A stretch of DNA of 64,000 nt, taken from positions 310,001 to 374,000 of the forward strand of contig JAGMWG010000007.1 in the NCBI GenBank assembly GCA_020744225.1. The letters run 5' to 3'. Position 1 is the first letter of the stretch, and each line of letters begins with the position of its first letter. Of the stretch, positions 9,558 through 21,423 are shown piece by piece. Under the pieces are notes generated by a model. The model did no database searches, was not told where the DNA came from, and saw nothing but the letters and a program-made list of their open reading frames with translations. A program made the position numbers and the translations under genes. This DNA comes from Paraphoma chrysanthemicola (Eukaryota > Ascomycota > Dothideomycetes > Pleosporales > Phaeosphaeriaceae).

Positions 9558-12486
9558 CTACGCTACATCCACAAATCCTCTCTTCCGCCTATTCGCCCCT
9601 TCTTCCTCCAATCGATCCACATCCTCCAGTCTAACCACCTGCGCCTCATCCACTCTCTCGCCGACAAACCTCATCGCCGCAATATTGAACCCAATCAGGT
9701 CCTTATTTCCCGTCAACGTGCGCCTGAGATCGGCACGCATGCCCTCCAGCACAGTCTTGAGTTCGCGACTCGACACGATTTGCTTCTGGTGTGTTTTGAG
9801 CATGAAGAAGAGGACGCGACATGTCAGCGTGACGTTCCATTGTTTCTGGACCCAGATTGCGAGGAAGGTGAAGAGCGCGGGGAGGGAGGAGAATGGGAGG
9901 ACGAGGAGAGCGTCGTGGAGTTGTGCGGCTGGGATTTTAGAGAGGGTGTTGAGGACGTGGCGTTCGGCTGAGATGTTACCGAGCGCGAGGAAGAGTGGGT
10001 TGCGTTGTGGAGGTGCGATTTTGGGATTGGCTTTGCGCTGAACTTCCCATGCGCGGACGACTTCGAGGTCGGCGACGCCAAGGTCGAGAGCTTCTTGGAT
10101 GCGTTCGCCGGCGGTGAGGGTGCTGATGGTTTGCTTGGAGGCGTCGACTGCTCCGGGGCGATCACCGGTGAGGTTCTCTTCGTCTTCGAGAGATGTCGCG
10201 AGTGTGTTTTCGTACATCTCTTCGAGTTCGCGCTCGCGTTCCTCTTCAAGAAAGATGGGCTCGTCAGACTTGGACCAGATCCGTATGCTCTTGTCGTGGC
10301 TGGCAGTCACAACAAAGTCACCCGTCCTTGCAACAGTCATGGCCCAGATCTCGCCGTGGTGGCCTTTGAAGCGCTGGATTTGCTCGAACTTGTCACCGTC
10401 CCAGCTCTTGACCGTCTTGTCTTTACTCGCGCTGAAAAAGATGTGCTTGTCGTCACCGTCCACTGGATGCGGGATGAAGGAGATCTGCATGATGCTGTCC
10501 TGGTGTCCGAAGAGCGCTTTGTGACAGTCACCAAAGTCGAGACCCCAGATCCGTACGTTCTTGTCGGCCGAGCATGTCGCAATGAGCTTGCTGTCGCTTG
10601 ATATTGACATGTTGAGAACTGGCAGCTTGTGACCGTACAGATTGAGGAAGAGCTTTAGTGAGTCTACGAAGAAGACTTTGACGGTGTTGTCGAGCGTAGC
10701 GACGGCCAGTAATCGTGAGTCCGGCGAAAATTGCACATTTAGCACGTCGTCGTTGACTTTCAGTATACGCGACTGAAACAACTTGAGCCGCGGTGTGGTT
10801 CGTTTAGTTCCTGGTATCTCTTCCTGGACGATCTCAAAATTCCAGAATTTGACAGTCTTGTCCGCACTGCCGGTAATGAGCGACTTGCCGTCAGGATGTA
10901 CTTGCATAGTCCATACTGCTCCCTCGTGTGCAGGGACCTTCTCAAGCTGTGATGATGCGGCAATGTCGTACAGCTCGATATCGCCTTCTTTCGTGCCTAC
11001 CACAACAATCTTGTCTCCGGGCAGGAACGCACAGCATAATGCGTATCCACACTCAAGTGTCCGAAGACAATTCTTGGTGCGTACATTCCAGATCTTGAGT
11101 CCGCCGCTTGATGCTGATGCCAACATTCGATCGTCTGAACTCAAGGCGAGCGCTCGAATGTCGTTTCGGTGGCCTGCAAGCTCAACCGAGAGCGTCCGAT
11201 TGTAGTCTGGTGCCTCTTCCGTCTTCGTCTTGCCTTTCTGTGGTATTTCGTAAATGTCGATGAGGTTGTTGTTGGTGCCAATAAGTAATTGCAGCTTCTT
11301 GCTTCCTCGAGTATGCATCCACGAGACTGATCTAACCTTGCCGGCTGTCCGTACCGTCACGTAAGGCACGATGACCTCGCCAATGTCGGCATCTGCAATA
11401 TTGATCTTCTCGTCCGCCTCGTCGATCTCCTCTGCGCCGTTGGTATCTGCTTTCCCCTTTTCCCTCTTTCTCCGCCTTTTCCGTGCTAGGCTTTTCTTAA
11501 CCTCCTCTTCACTTCGTATCCGCCATATCTCGACCGCTTTCTCCGCGCCATGAACAGCAATGTAATCTGACCTGGCGTAAAATGCGATGCCTTGTGTTCT
11601 GTCCTTCCCTTGACGGTAGAGAATGCCCCTGGTCGTCAGATATTGCTCTTCTGACCCTTCGCCAATGGTCGAGCCCGCCTTGCGCAAGCCTGGGAGGTCG
11701 ATAGCCCATATTTTGAGCTCGCCGTCGTTGCCCGCTGTCATACAGCCACTTCCGTCTGGTGACACGCCCAATGCCCAGCACTCCCCATTCGTTTGTGCGA
11801 TGTGCGTCTCGATACAATGCTGCGAATTGACGTCCCAGATCTTGATCAAGGCATCCTTGCTGGTCGATAGCAGGAACGCTTGGTCTGAGTCCATCTCGAC
11901 ATCTTCAGCATCCTCCTCAAGATCGCTTTTCGGGTGCAAGAAATGGAGGCCGGTAATCTGGCCCTTGTGCCCTCTCAGCTTGAACAGGCCCGTCTCCGAA
12001 ACCAGATCCCATATGACGATGTCTGTGTCTTTCGAGCCGCTGGCTAAGCGGACACCTGTTTGATCGAATGCCAGTATTGTGACGGCCGACTTGTGTCCAT
12101 TGAAGCTTATTACGACGGTCGATGTTCGCGCATCCCAGATGCGAATGCTACCGTCGGCGTATCCCACGGCAAAGACGTCCTTGTCGACTTCGCTCCGACA
12201 TATCACCGTAACCTCTTCTGTGCATGTCGAGTCGCGCCACCTACTCAGCAGCTCGCCCTTCTTCACGTCCCAGCACAGCACTTCTTCGTTGGCGGCAGCG
12301 TATGCGCGTCCGGCGCCTGCAGGTCGCTTCGAACCGGGTTGGGTCACGCCTTCTGATGTCCAGACAATGTTCGAGGTGGCAGTCGCGACCACACCAAAGG
12401 CATCGGACTGCTCATATTTGCTGTATGTGTATTAGCACCTGTTTCGACGCGAATGCGCAGACATTGTACCTGTAAGATCGCACCAT
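9558..12486 (-). CDS. UTP12: U3 snoRNP WD40 protein Utp12/Dip2 (WDR3)
   Basis: Subunit of the UTP-B module of the small-subunit processome; needed for 18S rRNA maturation in the nucleolus. Exons 12470-12486 (17 nt) and 9558-12420, 959 aa; intron of 49 bp with GTACAA, a GCTAAT branch point and ACAG. The tiny first exon restores the family N-terminus MVRSYSKYEQSDAFGVV. Two tandem beta-propellers follow with many GH-WD repeats (KDTDIVIWDL, SADKTVKFWNF, SADKNVRIWGL, SHDKSIRIWS). A Lys/Arg run (KSLARKRRRKREKGK near residue 315) probably serves nuclear import. The C-terminal Utp12 domain occupies roughly 800-940 (ALLVLPFSSLPALFTFL). The length matches orthologues. Confidence 0.95.
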
Positions 12487-12794
12487 GGCTGCAATGCGCA
12501 ATCACCAGGTCCAGGGTATCAACTACGAAAGGAAACTCAGTGCGACTCAGCAGAACATATGTGAGCTCTTCAATAGTGGTGTTGGTGTTCTGCTGCAATG
12601 CGCCATGGCACGGTCGAGCTCTGTAACTTTTCTGGGCCGCGAACTTTTTGGCGAGCGCTACCAGCAGAGGGGCACTAGCAGGGATGTCACCCAGCCCTAC
12701 ACCAGATGTCACTCCCGAGCCTCCGCAACGTCAAGCAGGCCACAGCTCCCCGCCATACCATACCCGCATTGCACGCCCACCCTCGCCCGTCGCC
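12487..12794. promoter_or_regulatory. Shared promoter of UTP12 and ARPC2
   Basis: 308 bp between divergent start codons. No TATA box; the ARPC2-proximal half is C-rich. Short frames here have no protein character. Confidence 0.55.
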
Positions 12795-13941
12795 ATGCTT
12801 CTCCTCGACTACCAGAACGTCCTCATCGAGTCCCTCCTCCAGGACCGCTTCAACGGGTGCGAACTACCCCGCCGCATCCCGACATCAGGTAGCTAACGCC
12901 GTGTAGAGGAGCTCCAGCGAACATTGACCAGGTCGTGTCCGATTTTGATGGCGTCACATTCCACATCTCGACACCAGAGAGCAAGACGAAGATACTAGTA
13001 TCGCTGCGCATCAAGTGCTACCAGGAATTAGTGCAGTATGGTGCTCAGTCGATACTGGAGCGGGAATATGGCCCATACATTGTGGCCCCGGAATCCGGCT
13101 ACGATTTCTCTGTGCAAGTTGATCTAGAGAACCTGCCAGAGGATCAGGGTATGCACATTGGATTCACTGGCTACAGGAGACGCTGACAAGTGGCAGAGGG
13201 CAAGGATGATCTGGTCCGGCGCATATCACTCCTCAAGCGCAACGCCATGGCTGCGCCCTTTGAGCAAGCCTTCGACGAATTCCACCAGCTGCAGGAAGAG
13301 GCATCCAAGTACACATCCGAGGCCGCGCCGCAAGGTATCGCAGAGGGTGGAGAGACTCGCGCAATCCATTACCGCGAAGAGGAAGCGATATACGTCAAGG
13401 CTAGCCACGATCGTGTTACTGTCATTTTCTCTACCATATTCCGCGAAGAGACCGACAGGATATTTGGAAAGGTATTCCTGCAAGAATTCGTTGATGCCCG
13501 GCGGAGAGCCATCCAGAATGCCCCACAAGTGCTTTTCAGGAATGAGCCACCGCTCGAATTGCAAGGCTTTCCTGGCGTCAGCACCTCCACGTCCGGCGAG
13601 ATTGGATACATCACTTTTGGTGAGTCGGATATACTATCTGGAAGATTCATCTAACAGTACTAGTCCTCTTCCCGCGCCATCTCACAATCCAGCGACGAGC
13701 AGAGGTCATTTCTCACATTCAGACCTTCCGTGACTACTTCCATTACCACATCAAGGCGTCGAAAGCATTCATCCATTCTAGGATGCGCAAGCGGACAGCC
13801 GACTTCCTTCAAGGTACGTTCAGGTGCATGCTTCATGTCATGCAGCGTTAACACGTTGCAGTCCTCCGCCGAGCAAGGCCAGAAGCCGAGGAGAAGGAAC
13901 GCAAGACCGCTAGTGGCCGGACATTCAGGGTGCAGGCATAA
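12795..13941 (+). CDS. ARPC2: Arp2/3 complex subunit 2 (p34-Arc)
   Basis: Core scaffold subunit of the actin-nucleating Arp2/3 complex, contacting the mother filament at endocytic patches. Five exons: 12795-12856, 12907-13148, 13197-13619, 13664-13813, 13862-13941 (318 aa); the four introns are 44-50 bp and phases agree at every junction. Signatures: N-terminus MLLLDYQNVLIESLLQ, VVSDFDGVTFHISTP, LVSLRIKCYQELVQYG, YITFVLFPRHLT, and the C-terminal helix HIKASKAFIHSRMRKR. The first junction is the least certain: the donor GTGCGA gives FNGGAPANIDQVV, which fits the family. Confidence 0.93.
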
Positions 13942-14314
13942 ATGATGTCGCGACGAGATATTACTTTGGAGCCGTCACAATGAGATCGTCATTGGCGCAG
14001 CTTTACTTAACAGCGGGCGGGCAGCAGCTTCCATAGGTAAGGTTTGAGCTGTTGAAGCAATTCAGACGCAACGCCGCTACCATACAGCCATCGTAGCTGC
14101 CAAGTCAAATATAGCGAATGAAGAACCACAAATTCACATCTTGCCTCTGGTCGACCTTGATTAAGTTGCGTCGAGTGGTTTGCTGAAAATGTCTGTGCGC
14201 AGCGTAAGTGCGTCAGTCGCGACTTCCACTTTCGACGCGTTCCCAAACTCCGCAACCCACCTTTCCAAAATCACCCCACCAAACCACGGTCCCAGACCTC
14301 TACCAAGCCTGGCC
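13942..14314. other. Intergenic region
   Basis: 373 bp between ARPC2 and dynamitin. It holds the dynamitin promoter and leader. An in-frame upstream ATG at 14180 would add 45 residues to dynamitin, but they are unlike the family N-terminus. Confidence 0.45.
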
Positions 14315-15619
14315 ATGGCGGAAGGAACCCGTCCCAAATATGACAATCTCCCAGGCATCGATACGGCGCCCGACATCTACGAGACCCCCGATCTCGCCGA
14401 AGATGTCTCGACGATACAAGCTTCTACCGTAGTCTCCGAGTCCGACGGGGACGAAGACAACGACCCCGATCGAGATGGGGTACATCACCAACGTTTCCAG
14501 ACTGATCAGGCACGCAATCGATTTCAGCCATCCCGAGTAGATGCACAGGGCGTCGACTTCTCGGACAACATCGCTGCGCAGCGCCGCTCCTACCGCACAT
14601 CCACCCGAGCGAGGCGGAGACGAGGCGAGGTACTGGGTGATGGAAGCGACGAAGAGAAAGAGACATTCGTGTCCAAACTCGCGCGGGTAAAGAACGAACT
14701 GCTCGAGCTGGAGGACGAATACCAGAAGAGGATCGCAACAGGAGACAAGTCGCAGATAGAGGAGAAAGACCCCAAGCAACATCTCGAGGATATGGCGAGC
14801 AGAGTAGACGCAATTTATGCCTTGCGCCGTGGCGGGGCGAAGGGTCCAGAAGCACAGCTTGACAGAACAGTCAAGAAGTTCAAAGACTACAAGCCATTCG
14901 AGCCAAGTCTAAACCTCACAAGAGCAATCGCCAGCCAGCCGCCGCTCCCTGGCACACAGATTCAGAGGAACCAGTTGGAGTATGTTCTGGATCAAGCGGC
15001 GGAGTTTGACAGGAGGATCACACAGCTGGAGACGAATCTCGGCCTGAACGGAAACACGATGCCCGAACTGAGCGATCGAGCGCCTTTCCCTGTATTCACT
15101 ACGCTGCAAAGGCTGGAGCAAACTCTCGGGGTGATTGGTGACGCATCGACGAACAATCTCGATGCAGCCATTCAGCAGATCAAGAAACTCACGGCCGACG
15201 CCGAACACCTCAAGGACACCCGACTGGAAGCCGCCCGTGCTGGATCAGGCCCCGCTTCTGGCGACAGCAAAGCTATCACGTACCCCGACCATGAGGCGAA
15301 GATCAATGCTTTGTATGGCACTTTACCATCCATCGACAAACTTGCGCCCGCTCTGCCAATCGTACTTGAACGCCTTCGCACGCTGCGCCTCTTACATACA
15401 AGCGCATGGCAGGCCGATCAGGTCTTAAATGAGCTCGAGGCACGTCAGGCGAAGCAAGAGGATGAGATCAAGAAGTGGGAGAAGCAGCTTGTCATTGTGG
15501 AGAAGGACATGGAGGAGTGCACCAAGGCCATGCACAACAACATCAAAGTCGTCGGCGAGGACGTAAAGAGGATCGAGGGTAGAGTAGAGAAGCTGCTTCG
15601 CGAGCATCCAGTGGATTGA
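14315..15619 (+). CDS. DCTN2: Dynactin subunit 2 (p50 dynamitin)
   Basis: Shoulder subunit of dynactin, which couples dynein to cargo and links the p150 arm to the Arp filament. Single exon of 434 aa. The start at 14315 gives MAEGTRPKYDNLPGID, matching the conserved N-terminal peptide (AdpKYanLPGId type), so it is preferred to the ATG at 14180. After an acidic stretch (SESDGDEDNDPDRDG) the protein is mostly helical with several predicted coiled coils (for example EKETFVSKLARVKNELLELE, and residues 210-430). It ends in VEKLLREHPVD. The yeast counterpart is Jnm1. Confidence 0.9.
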   Translation: MAEGTRPKYDNLPGIDTAPDIYETPDLAEDVSTIQASTVVSESDGDEDNDPDRDGVHHQRFQTDQARNRFQPSRVDAQGVDFSDNIAAQRRSYRTSTRARRRRGEVLGDGSDEEKETFVSKLARVKNELLELEDEYQKRIATGDKSQIEEKDPKQHLEDMASRVDAIYALRRGGAKGPEAQLDRTVKKFKDYKPFEPSLNLTRAIASQPPLPGTQIQRNQLEYVLDQAAEFDRRITQLETNLGLNGNTMPELSDRAPFPVFTTLQRLEQTLGVIGDASTNNLDAAIQQIKKLTADAEHLKDTRLEAARAGSGPASGDSKAITYPDHEAKINALYGTLPSIDKLAPALPIVLERLRTLRLLHTSAWQADQVLNELEARQAKQEDEIKKWEKQLVIVEKDMEECTKAMHNNIKVVGEDVKRIEGRVEKLLREHPVD

Positions 15620-16118
15620 GCAGAGTCTCTTGTCTCCTCAAGCGGTCAGTGAGTCGCTTGGACGTTCAGAAGCCACCCAGTCAGTCTATCCTCAAGCATA
15701 GAGATACCCCAATAGTCATTGAGCATTCTGGGATCCTTTCCAACACGATGAGTTGCCCGATTTCAGAAGGCTGTTTAGTTTGCTCCTGACCCACGTCATC
15801 ACTTATACCTTCCATTTGGAAAGTCACGCTTTAACGGCTGTTCTTACGCCATACTTTTGTTCCTTCCAACAACAGACCAGTCTCATCTGCGAGTGCCTTC
15901 AGGCACCATTGAGTGCGAAATATCAGTGTCCCGTCCTAGAGGTATACTTCGACCAGTAAATGCTCGTCATCATGTCATTATCACAGCCAAAAGTCTTTCA
16001 GAAAACAAGGATGGCGTCCTATCACAGATTTTCAAAGTATGTATAGCTCTAGATTCCCAAAGATGGGATGTTCCATTGGTCCCTTTTGCACATTCGTCAC
16101 CCGTAGTTTGCATATGAA

Positions 16119-16560
16119 ATGAGGCTGACTCCTAAGCAGTGTGCACGATGCCGTAAAAACAAAATCAGTTGTTCTGGAGACCCGAGCGATGGCTCTGGAT
16201 GCAACAAATGTCGAATGGTAGGGGTTGACGCCAAAACATGGGGTTTAGGTCGCGTTGGTACTGCATCAATCACACTTCCCCAGGATCCGCAACCAAGAGT
16301 AGTAGCTTGGACGGTGAGATCTACTTCCACCTCGCTATATTACTCTGTATCGACATGCAAAGCATGTGAACTGCGTGGGCTTGTATGTGACGCGACTACC
16401 GGCCTGCAACCCATGTGTCAAAGAGGACCGCATATGTGCGGGCTTCGACCCCGGAACGGGGCGCGATTTACCTCGAAGGTAGGTGGCAAATCTGAAGAAG
16501 TCCCATGTTACTATACTAGTCCTTACGTACGGCAGTCAATGTGTTGAAACTTTGGTTGAG
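16119..16560 (+). pseudogene. Frameshifted relic of a tandem Zn2Cys6 transcription factor
   Basis: From ATG 16119 the first cluster reads CARCRKNKISC, then a GDPSDGSG spacer and CNKC, with its expected sixth Cys apparently replaced by Trp (KTW near 16238). A second cluster starts at 16356: CKACELRGLVC in one frame. It continues only after a +1 shift at about 16401 as ACNPCVKEDRICAGF, restoring the CX2CX6C half. The two halves are 10-15 nt apart, so no intron can join them. A possible donor follows at 16483. No fungal transcription factor domain can be followed downstream. A sequencing error is the alternative. Confidence 0.5.
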
Positions 16561-16608
16561 GCGTGTATTCAGCCCAACAACCTCTTCCTGTAATTTCCAA
16601 GCCGCGAG

Positions 16609-16638
16609 CCTTCCCACCACGACCCTTCCCACCACGAC
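16609..16638. repeat. 15-bp direct repeat, two copies
   Basis: Two perfect copies of CCTTCCCACCACGAC in tandem, just downstream of the zinc-cluster relic. Confidence 0.85.
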
Positions 16639-18596
16639 CCTCTCACGGCAGAGCTTGGTTCTATTAATGTTGTCATTAACGATGAGCCATAGTCGGGCGA
16701 GGCGGCTCATGCTGTCAAATTTACTGCCTTATCCATGTGACTGTCTGCCAAACTGCTTACAAGCTGCCTCGAACAGGCTACACCGCAATCCTCTATATAG
16801 ACCCACCACTGAGTTATCCTTCCTCACACATCTCCGGAGGCAACATCCTAGTGCTGTTTCATTTATCCAAGCAAAAAGGATATGACTTATACCTCGAATA
16901 TTCCTCCTCGATGTGCTCGCGTACCAAACTGGAACGATCATCGCAGGTAGCCAGGAAATGGCAAGCTCAAGATTTGCGGAGACGAATTTATGAATCAAGA
17001 CGGAAAATGACGATCAGCCTGTAGGAAGCATGACTGGCTAGGATCTAGCAGTGTGGCGAGATGTACACAAGGGCTCTATTATGTCAAGGTATGAATATAA
17101 TGTAGTAGAAGTGAAAAATGTGAGTGCATACCTTAACAACCAAGATTGAGCCAGTATCAAACGCGGAATACCGTTGCCAGCCTGCCAGCCAGCCTGCCGA
17201 ACATCGGGGCACCAAATCTATCACAGCACTTCATGCACATACTCACAAGCCCAGGATGCATACCCGAAGGCAAAAATCTACTTGTTGAGCGACCATTAGA
17301 GCAGACGTGCAGCGAGTTGCAAACTAAGGTACGGCACGGCAACTGCGGAACGCTGCGGTGTGAGCTAGAACACGGAGATTCTGATTGTTGTGGTTACAAT
17401 CATGTTCCTGGCTAGTCTAGTTTTCGCAATGCTCTGGTCGTGCTTCAAGCATGACATCCGGAGAGCTTTTGGCGTTATTTCGTATACCGTGTATGATAAC
17501 AGCTGTGAGAGTATTGGTTGCGCTGATTGTTGATCGAATTGGCAGACTAGGCTAATGCCGTACTCGCATCAACCTCGCATGGTGCTGGTTGCGAAGTTGC
17601 ACAGGGGATGCATATTTAGCTTCACGACTTTGACGGAGGTCGGAGACCTTCCATAACTTTGGGTTTACGTTCAAGTTTCCACAAGCGAGAGCGAAGACAG
17701 CCGGACTAGCCATGTCACCTGGATTTCATGCTGTTGGTTCCGCGGACGAAAAAGAGTTTGTGGCGAGCTTTTCATATTCGCCTGGCCAGGTGATGCAGGT
17801 AGGAGCACTGCACAATCGTAGCGAGACATGGAAGTTGCCGCTTGGCTGGACGCCACCGAGGAGCTGGTGCTTGTAGGATCACTAGCAAGACACGACATGG
17901 AGGTGATCGGCAACCGTCTAAACTCCTTGCTTTTGATAATGCAAGCCATATGTTTCCGCGTGTTGCCACTGCTTGGTATGCTTGTTCAGCTGACTTGCCT
18001 ATCTACCCTTGAGACATAGCGATTTGATGATTTTCAGGTTGAGACAGTCGAAACGACTCACTTGATCGGGGAGACGTGCGACAACGTTCTCGGGGAAAGT
18101 GTATTATCTACTGCAACTGCAACATATACCTTATTACCACAAGTACGCCGCCAATGATAGCGTCTATGGAAACCCTTGCCGCAGCCAAGGACTGAAGGCG
18201 GTGCAGCATGGGAGTGTGGTTAAACTTTGATATCAAAAGCCTTCCCGTCATCGGATGCATCCTTCCAGCCAACCGGAGCACAGCCTTCCCCGCACACGCG
18301 AATGGCAGGCGTGTAGCGAGACTCACATGGCGTTGACAGCATCGCGATCTCTCAAATTGAAGACCGGATTGTCGTAAGCGAGGCTATCGTGAACGGTGAA
18401 CCTGGGGAAATGCAGAGGCCACGACTCAGCTCAAATTCGCCACGGCATGGTCCAGTGCCGCAGGTGGAGCGAGGGTGGTGTGAGGGGCGTCCGAGCTTCA
18501 CTTTTATTTCGCATCTTTCCCATGCCAAAAAGTCACGTCGCCGCTGCGCATATCTGAACGAGGCTGCATCGCGCAATTTGAAGGGCCGAAGTTGCA

Positions 18597-20587
18597 ATGG
18601 CTAAGCGCAAGAACCATGCGCCGGCCAATGGCCAGGTGAAGAAGAAGAGGGCCATCTCGGACGACGAGGCGCACAAGAACTTTCGCAGCGGTCTATTCGA
18701 GGGCAAAGTGCTCGAGGGATACACGAGTTACTATGCCGAGTCGCAGCCGTAAGAATTGAAATTTTTGGTGAGCTAGGACCGCATTGCTGACAGCATCGTA
18801 GTTATAAGCATGCCGTTATCCAGAACCTCGTCAACGACACCCTCCTGCGCAATGTCCGCAACGAGATCCGCGAGCACATCCACTTCACCCCAAAGGAGAC
18901 AGACATCTACAAGATTCACCAGTCGGGCGACCTCGCGAATCTCGATGGCCTCGACGACTCGGCCCTCAAGCGGCTGCCCAGCCTGCTCACCCTGCGCGAC
19001 TCGCTGTACTCGTCTGCGTTTCGCAAATACCTCTCGTCTATCACAGGGTCGGGACCGCTGAGTGGGATCAAGACGGATATGGCTGTCAATGTCTACACAC
19101 CGGGCTGCCACTTGCTGTGCCACGACGATGTCATTGGCAGTCGGCGCGTTAGCTGGATCCTGTACCTACTGGATCCTGACATTCCTTGGAAGCCGGAGTG
19201 GGGCGGCGCATTGCGCTTATACCCCACCGAGCACCTCAAGACACCAGAGGGTGACGATGTCAAGGTGCCTCAGCCCGACTTCTCGCTGTCGATACCGCCG
19301 GCATGGAACCAGCTGTCGTTCTTCACAGTACAGCCTGGGGAGAGCTTTCACGATGTCGAGGAGGTGTATCGCAGAGGCCAGGATGACATTGAGGAGGATG
19401 GTGGCCGCGTTCGCATGGCCATCAGTGGCTGGTTTCACATCCCGCAAGAGGGCGAGGAAGGCTATGAGGAGGGCCTTGAGGAGAAGCTGGCAGAAAAGAG
19501 CTCGCTCGCTCAATTGCAGGGTGGCAAGGCCGACGTCTTTGACGAGCCCCAATCACAATGGGTCGACAACCCAGACTGGGAAGAGCAGGCGAAGCAGGAA
19601 GACGACGAGCTTACCGAGAACGAGATCGACTTCCTGATCAAATACATCAACCCAAACTACTTGACCCCAGACACTGTCGAGGAGGTCTCGAAAGCGTTCT
19701 CGGACGAGTCGTCGATACGACTTGCTGAGTTCCTGTCTGTCAAGTTCTCGACAAAGCTGCGCAACTACCTCGAGTCTAAAGACCATGAGGCGAACCCCAC
19801 CCTGCCTGCGAATCCTTGTCACAAGGACTCCAAAGTCGGTGTCGCGCGGCCACCACACAAGCACCGCTTTTTGTACCGAAAAGCGATACAACCAATCCCC
19901 ACAACACCATATCCCGAGAACGACGCCATGACACCGTACGATGACCTTGTCGATATCCTTTTCCCACATCCAGCGTTCATGAAATGGATATCGCTTGCGA
20001 CCGGCATCACGCTCACAAGAAGCAACATCTTCGCACGTCGCTTCCGTCGAGGTCTCGACTACACTCTTGCCACCGCGTACGAGGAAGAAGATCCGCAGCT
20101 TGAAGTCTGCCTCGGCATCACACCCTCCAAAGGCTGGGGCGACGAGGAAGAAGAGCCGGAAGAGCCACAGCAAAACGGCAGCAGTAAGAGCAAAAAGAAG
20201 AAGACGAAGAAGAGCAAAGCACCCGCTATACCAGAACCCAAAGCGGAAGAAGAAGTCGGAGGTTATGAAATGTACATGGCAGGAGACGACGACGAAGACC
20301 ATCCTCAGTTACCAACATCGCACAATGCGACCGAGACTGGTGCTGGACAGCGCCGGAAAGCGAAAGCTGATCCTGCCATATACAAATCGGCTGCGGATGA
20401 TGAAGATGATGGTATTTTGTTCAGTCAATCCGCAACGTGGAACAATCTCGCTATCAATCTGCGCGACAAGGGCGTGCTCAGGTTCACCAAGTACGTGAGT
20501 CGAAGCGCCAAAGGTGATCGCTGGGACGTGTGTGCGGAGTATGGTGTCGAGTTTGGTGAGGATAATAGTGATGAAGAGGACGATTAG
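18597..20587 (+). CDS. ofd1: Prolyl 3,4-dihydroxylase Ofd1/Tpa1 (2-oxoglutarate/Fe(II) oxygenase)
   Basis: Hydroxylates a conserved proline of ribosomal protein uS12 (yeast Tpa1); in fission yeast Ofd1 also controls sterol-regulated Sre1 in response to oxygen. Exons 18597-18748 and 18802-20587, 645 aa; intron of 53 bp. N-terminal nuclear signal KRKNHAPANGQVKKKR. Catalytic domain residues: HxD in LLCHDDVIGSRRVSW, distal His in GESFHDVEEV and 2OG-binding Arg in RVRMAISGWFH. The second, degenerate double-stranded beta-helix follows at about 310-640, interrupted by an acidic-to-Lys-rich linker (SKSKKKKTKKSK). Length agrees with Tpa1/Ofd1 (about 550-650 aa). Confidence 0.92.
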
Positions 20588-21423
20588 AGGGACAAAAGGA
20601 CAGAAGGGGAAAGGGGGGAATGGCAGCATGAGGTTGGCTCGGGCATCATGTGTGACGAATTTCGGTTAGTCTATGGGCATGGCGGAATTTTGTTTTATGG
20701 CTTTATGTACATAGATCATGAGATGACGAAATGCATGGTCGATTTTCTTTACATTGCGCTTTTTTCTCAGACACCTCTCAACATATTCAAGTCTCCAAAT
20801 ACCACTTGCATGTCTTCCTCAAGTCACAGCTTGTAGATGCTTACTCAATGAAGATAAACCTCATGTAACATATTAGTAGCGTTCTGATCTGGGGCGGAAC
20901 TCCAGACGAACACGTCGTCCTCGGAGTCTGACATCCCTGGGCGAGAACGAAGTTTGAATTGATTCCACGTCTCACAGCGCGCCTCCAGACAGTTCGCGCC
21001 GACGCGACTCGTCTGGCTGACAAGTACATGAGCGAGTCCAGCTAGATCGAATTTTAGTCGCAACTGAACATATCTAGTATTATACTGAAGGTTATGGACA
21101 ATATGAGCGCCCAGCCGAATAGCAAAAGCACGCCGCCGAATATACTTAGCCTTAAAATAATTGAATGCGTTGCCACTTACAAGTTTATTATTACATCGTG
21201 ACTTATGAAACACTAACTGTAAGCAAAACTACTGACCTCAATTACCAGACGATACGCAAACCGAAACACTGCCAATAAAGGCTCAACCTTTCTTTTGAAG
21301 ATCCCATCCGGCCATGCGATTCGAGTACAATTCCTGACCATATTTCACATCACCTCTATTGTATGGGACCAGCCTAATAATGAACCTTCCGCCCAGTCAT
21401 ACAACTCCGCCATCATTTCATCA
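20588..21423. other. Intergenic region between convergent genes
   Basis: No gene recognised. The part 21040-21260 is AT-rich and could be an eroded insertion, but no terminal repeats or transposase similarity are visible. Confidence 0.4.

Larger units (their letters stand above)
15620..18596. other. Gene-poor region with zinc-cluster relic
   Basis: 3.0 kb between DCTN2 and the prolyl hydroxylase gene. Apart from the relic at 16119-16560 and a short tandem repeat at 16609-16638, no frame looks protein-like. Base composition is more AT-rich than in flanking genes, compatible with a decaying gene. Confidence 0.5.

Noticed and set aside
12320..12345. tRNA T-arm-like GGTTCGAA-type string
   Set aside because: Lies inside UTP12 coding sequence with no matching cloverleaf; no tRNA found elsewhere in the window.
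20841..21213. Possible transposon fragment in AT-rich DNA
   Set aside because: No terminal repeats, target duplication or transposase-like motif visible.
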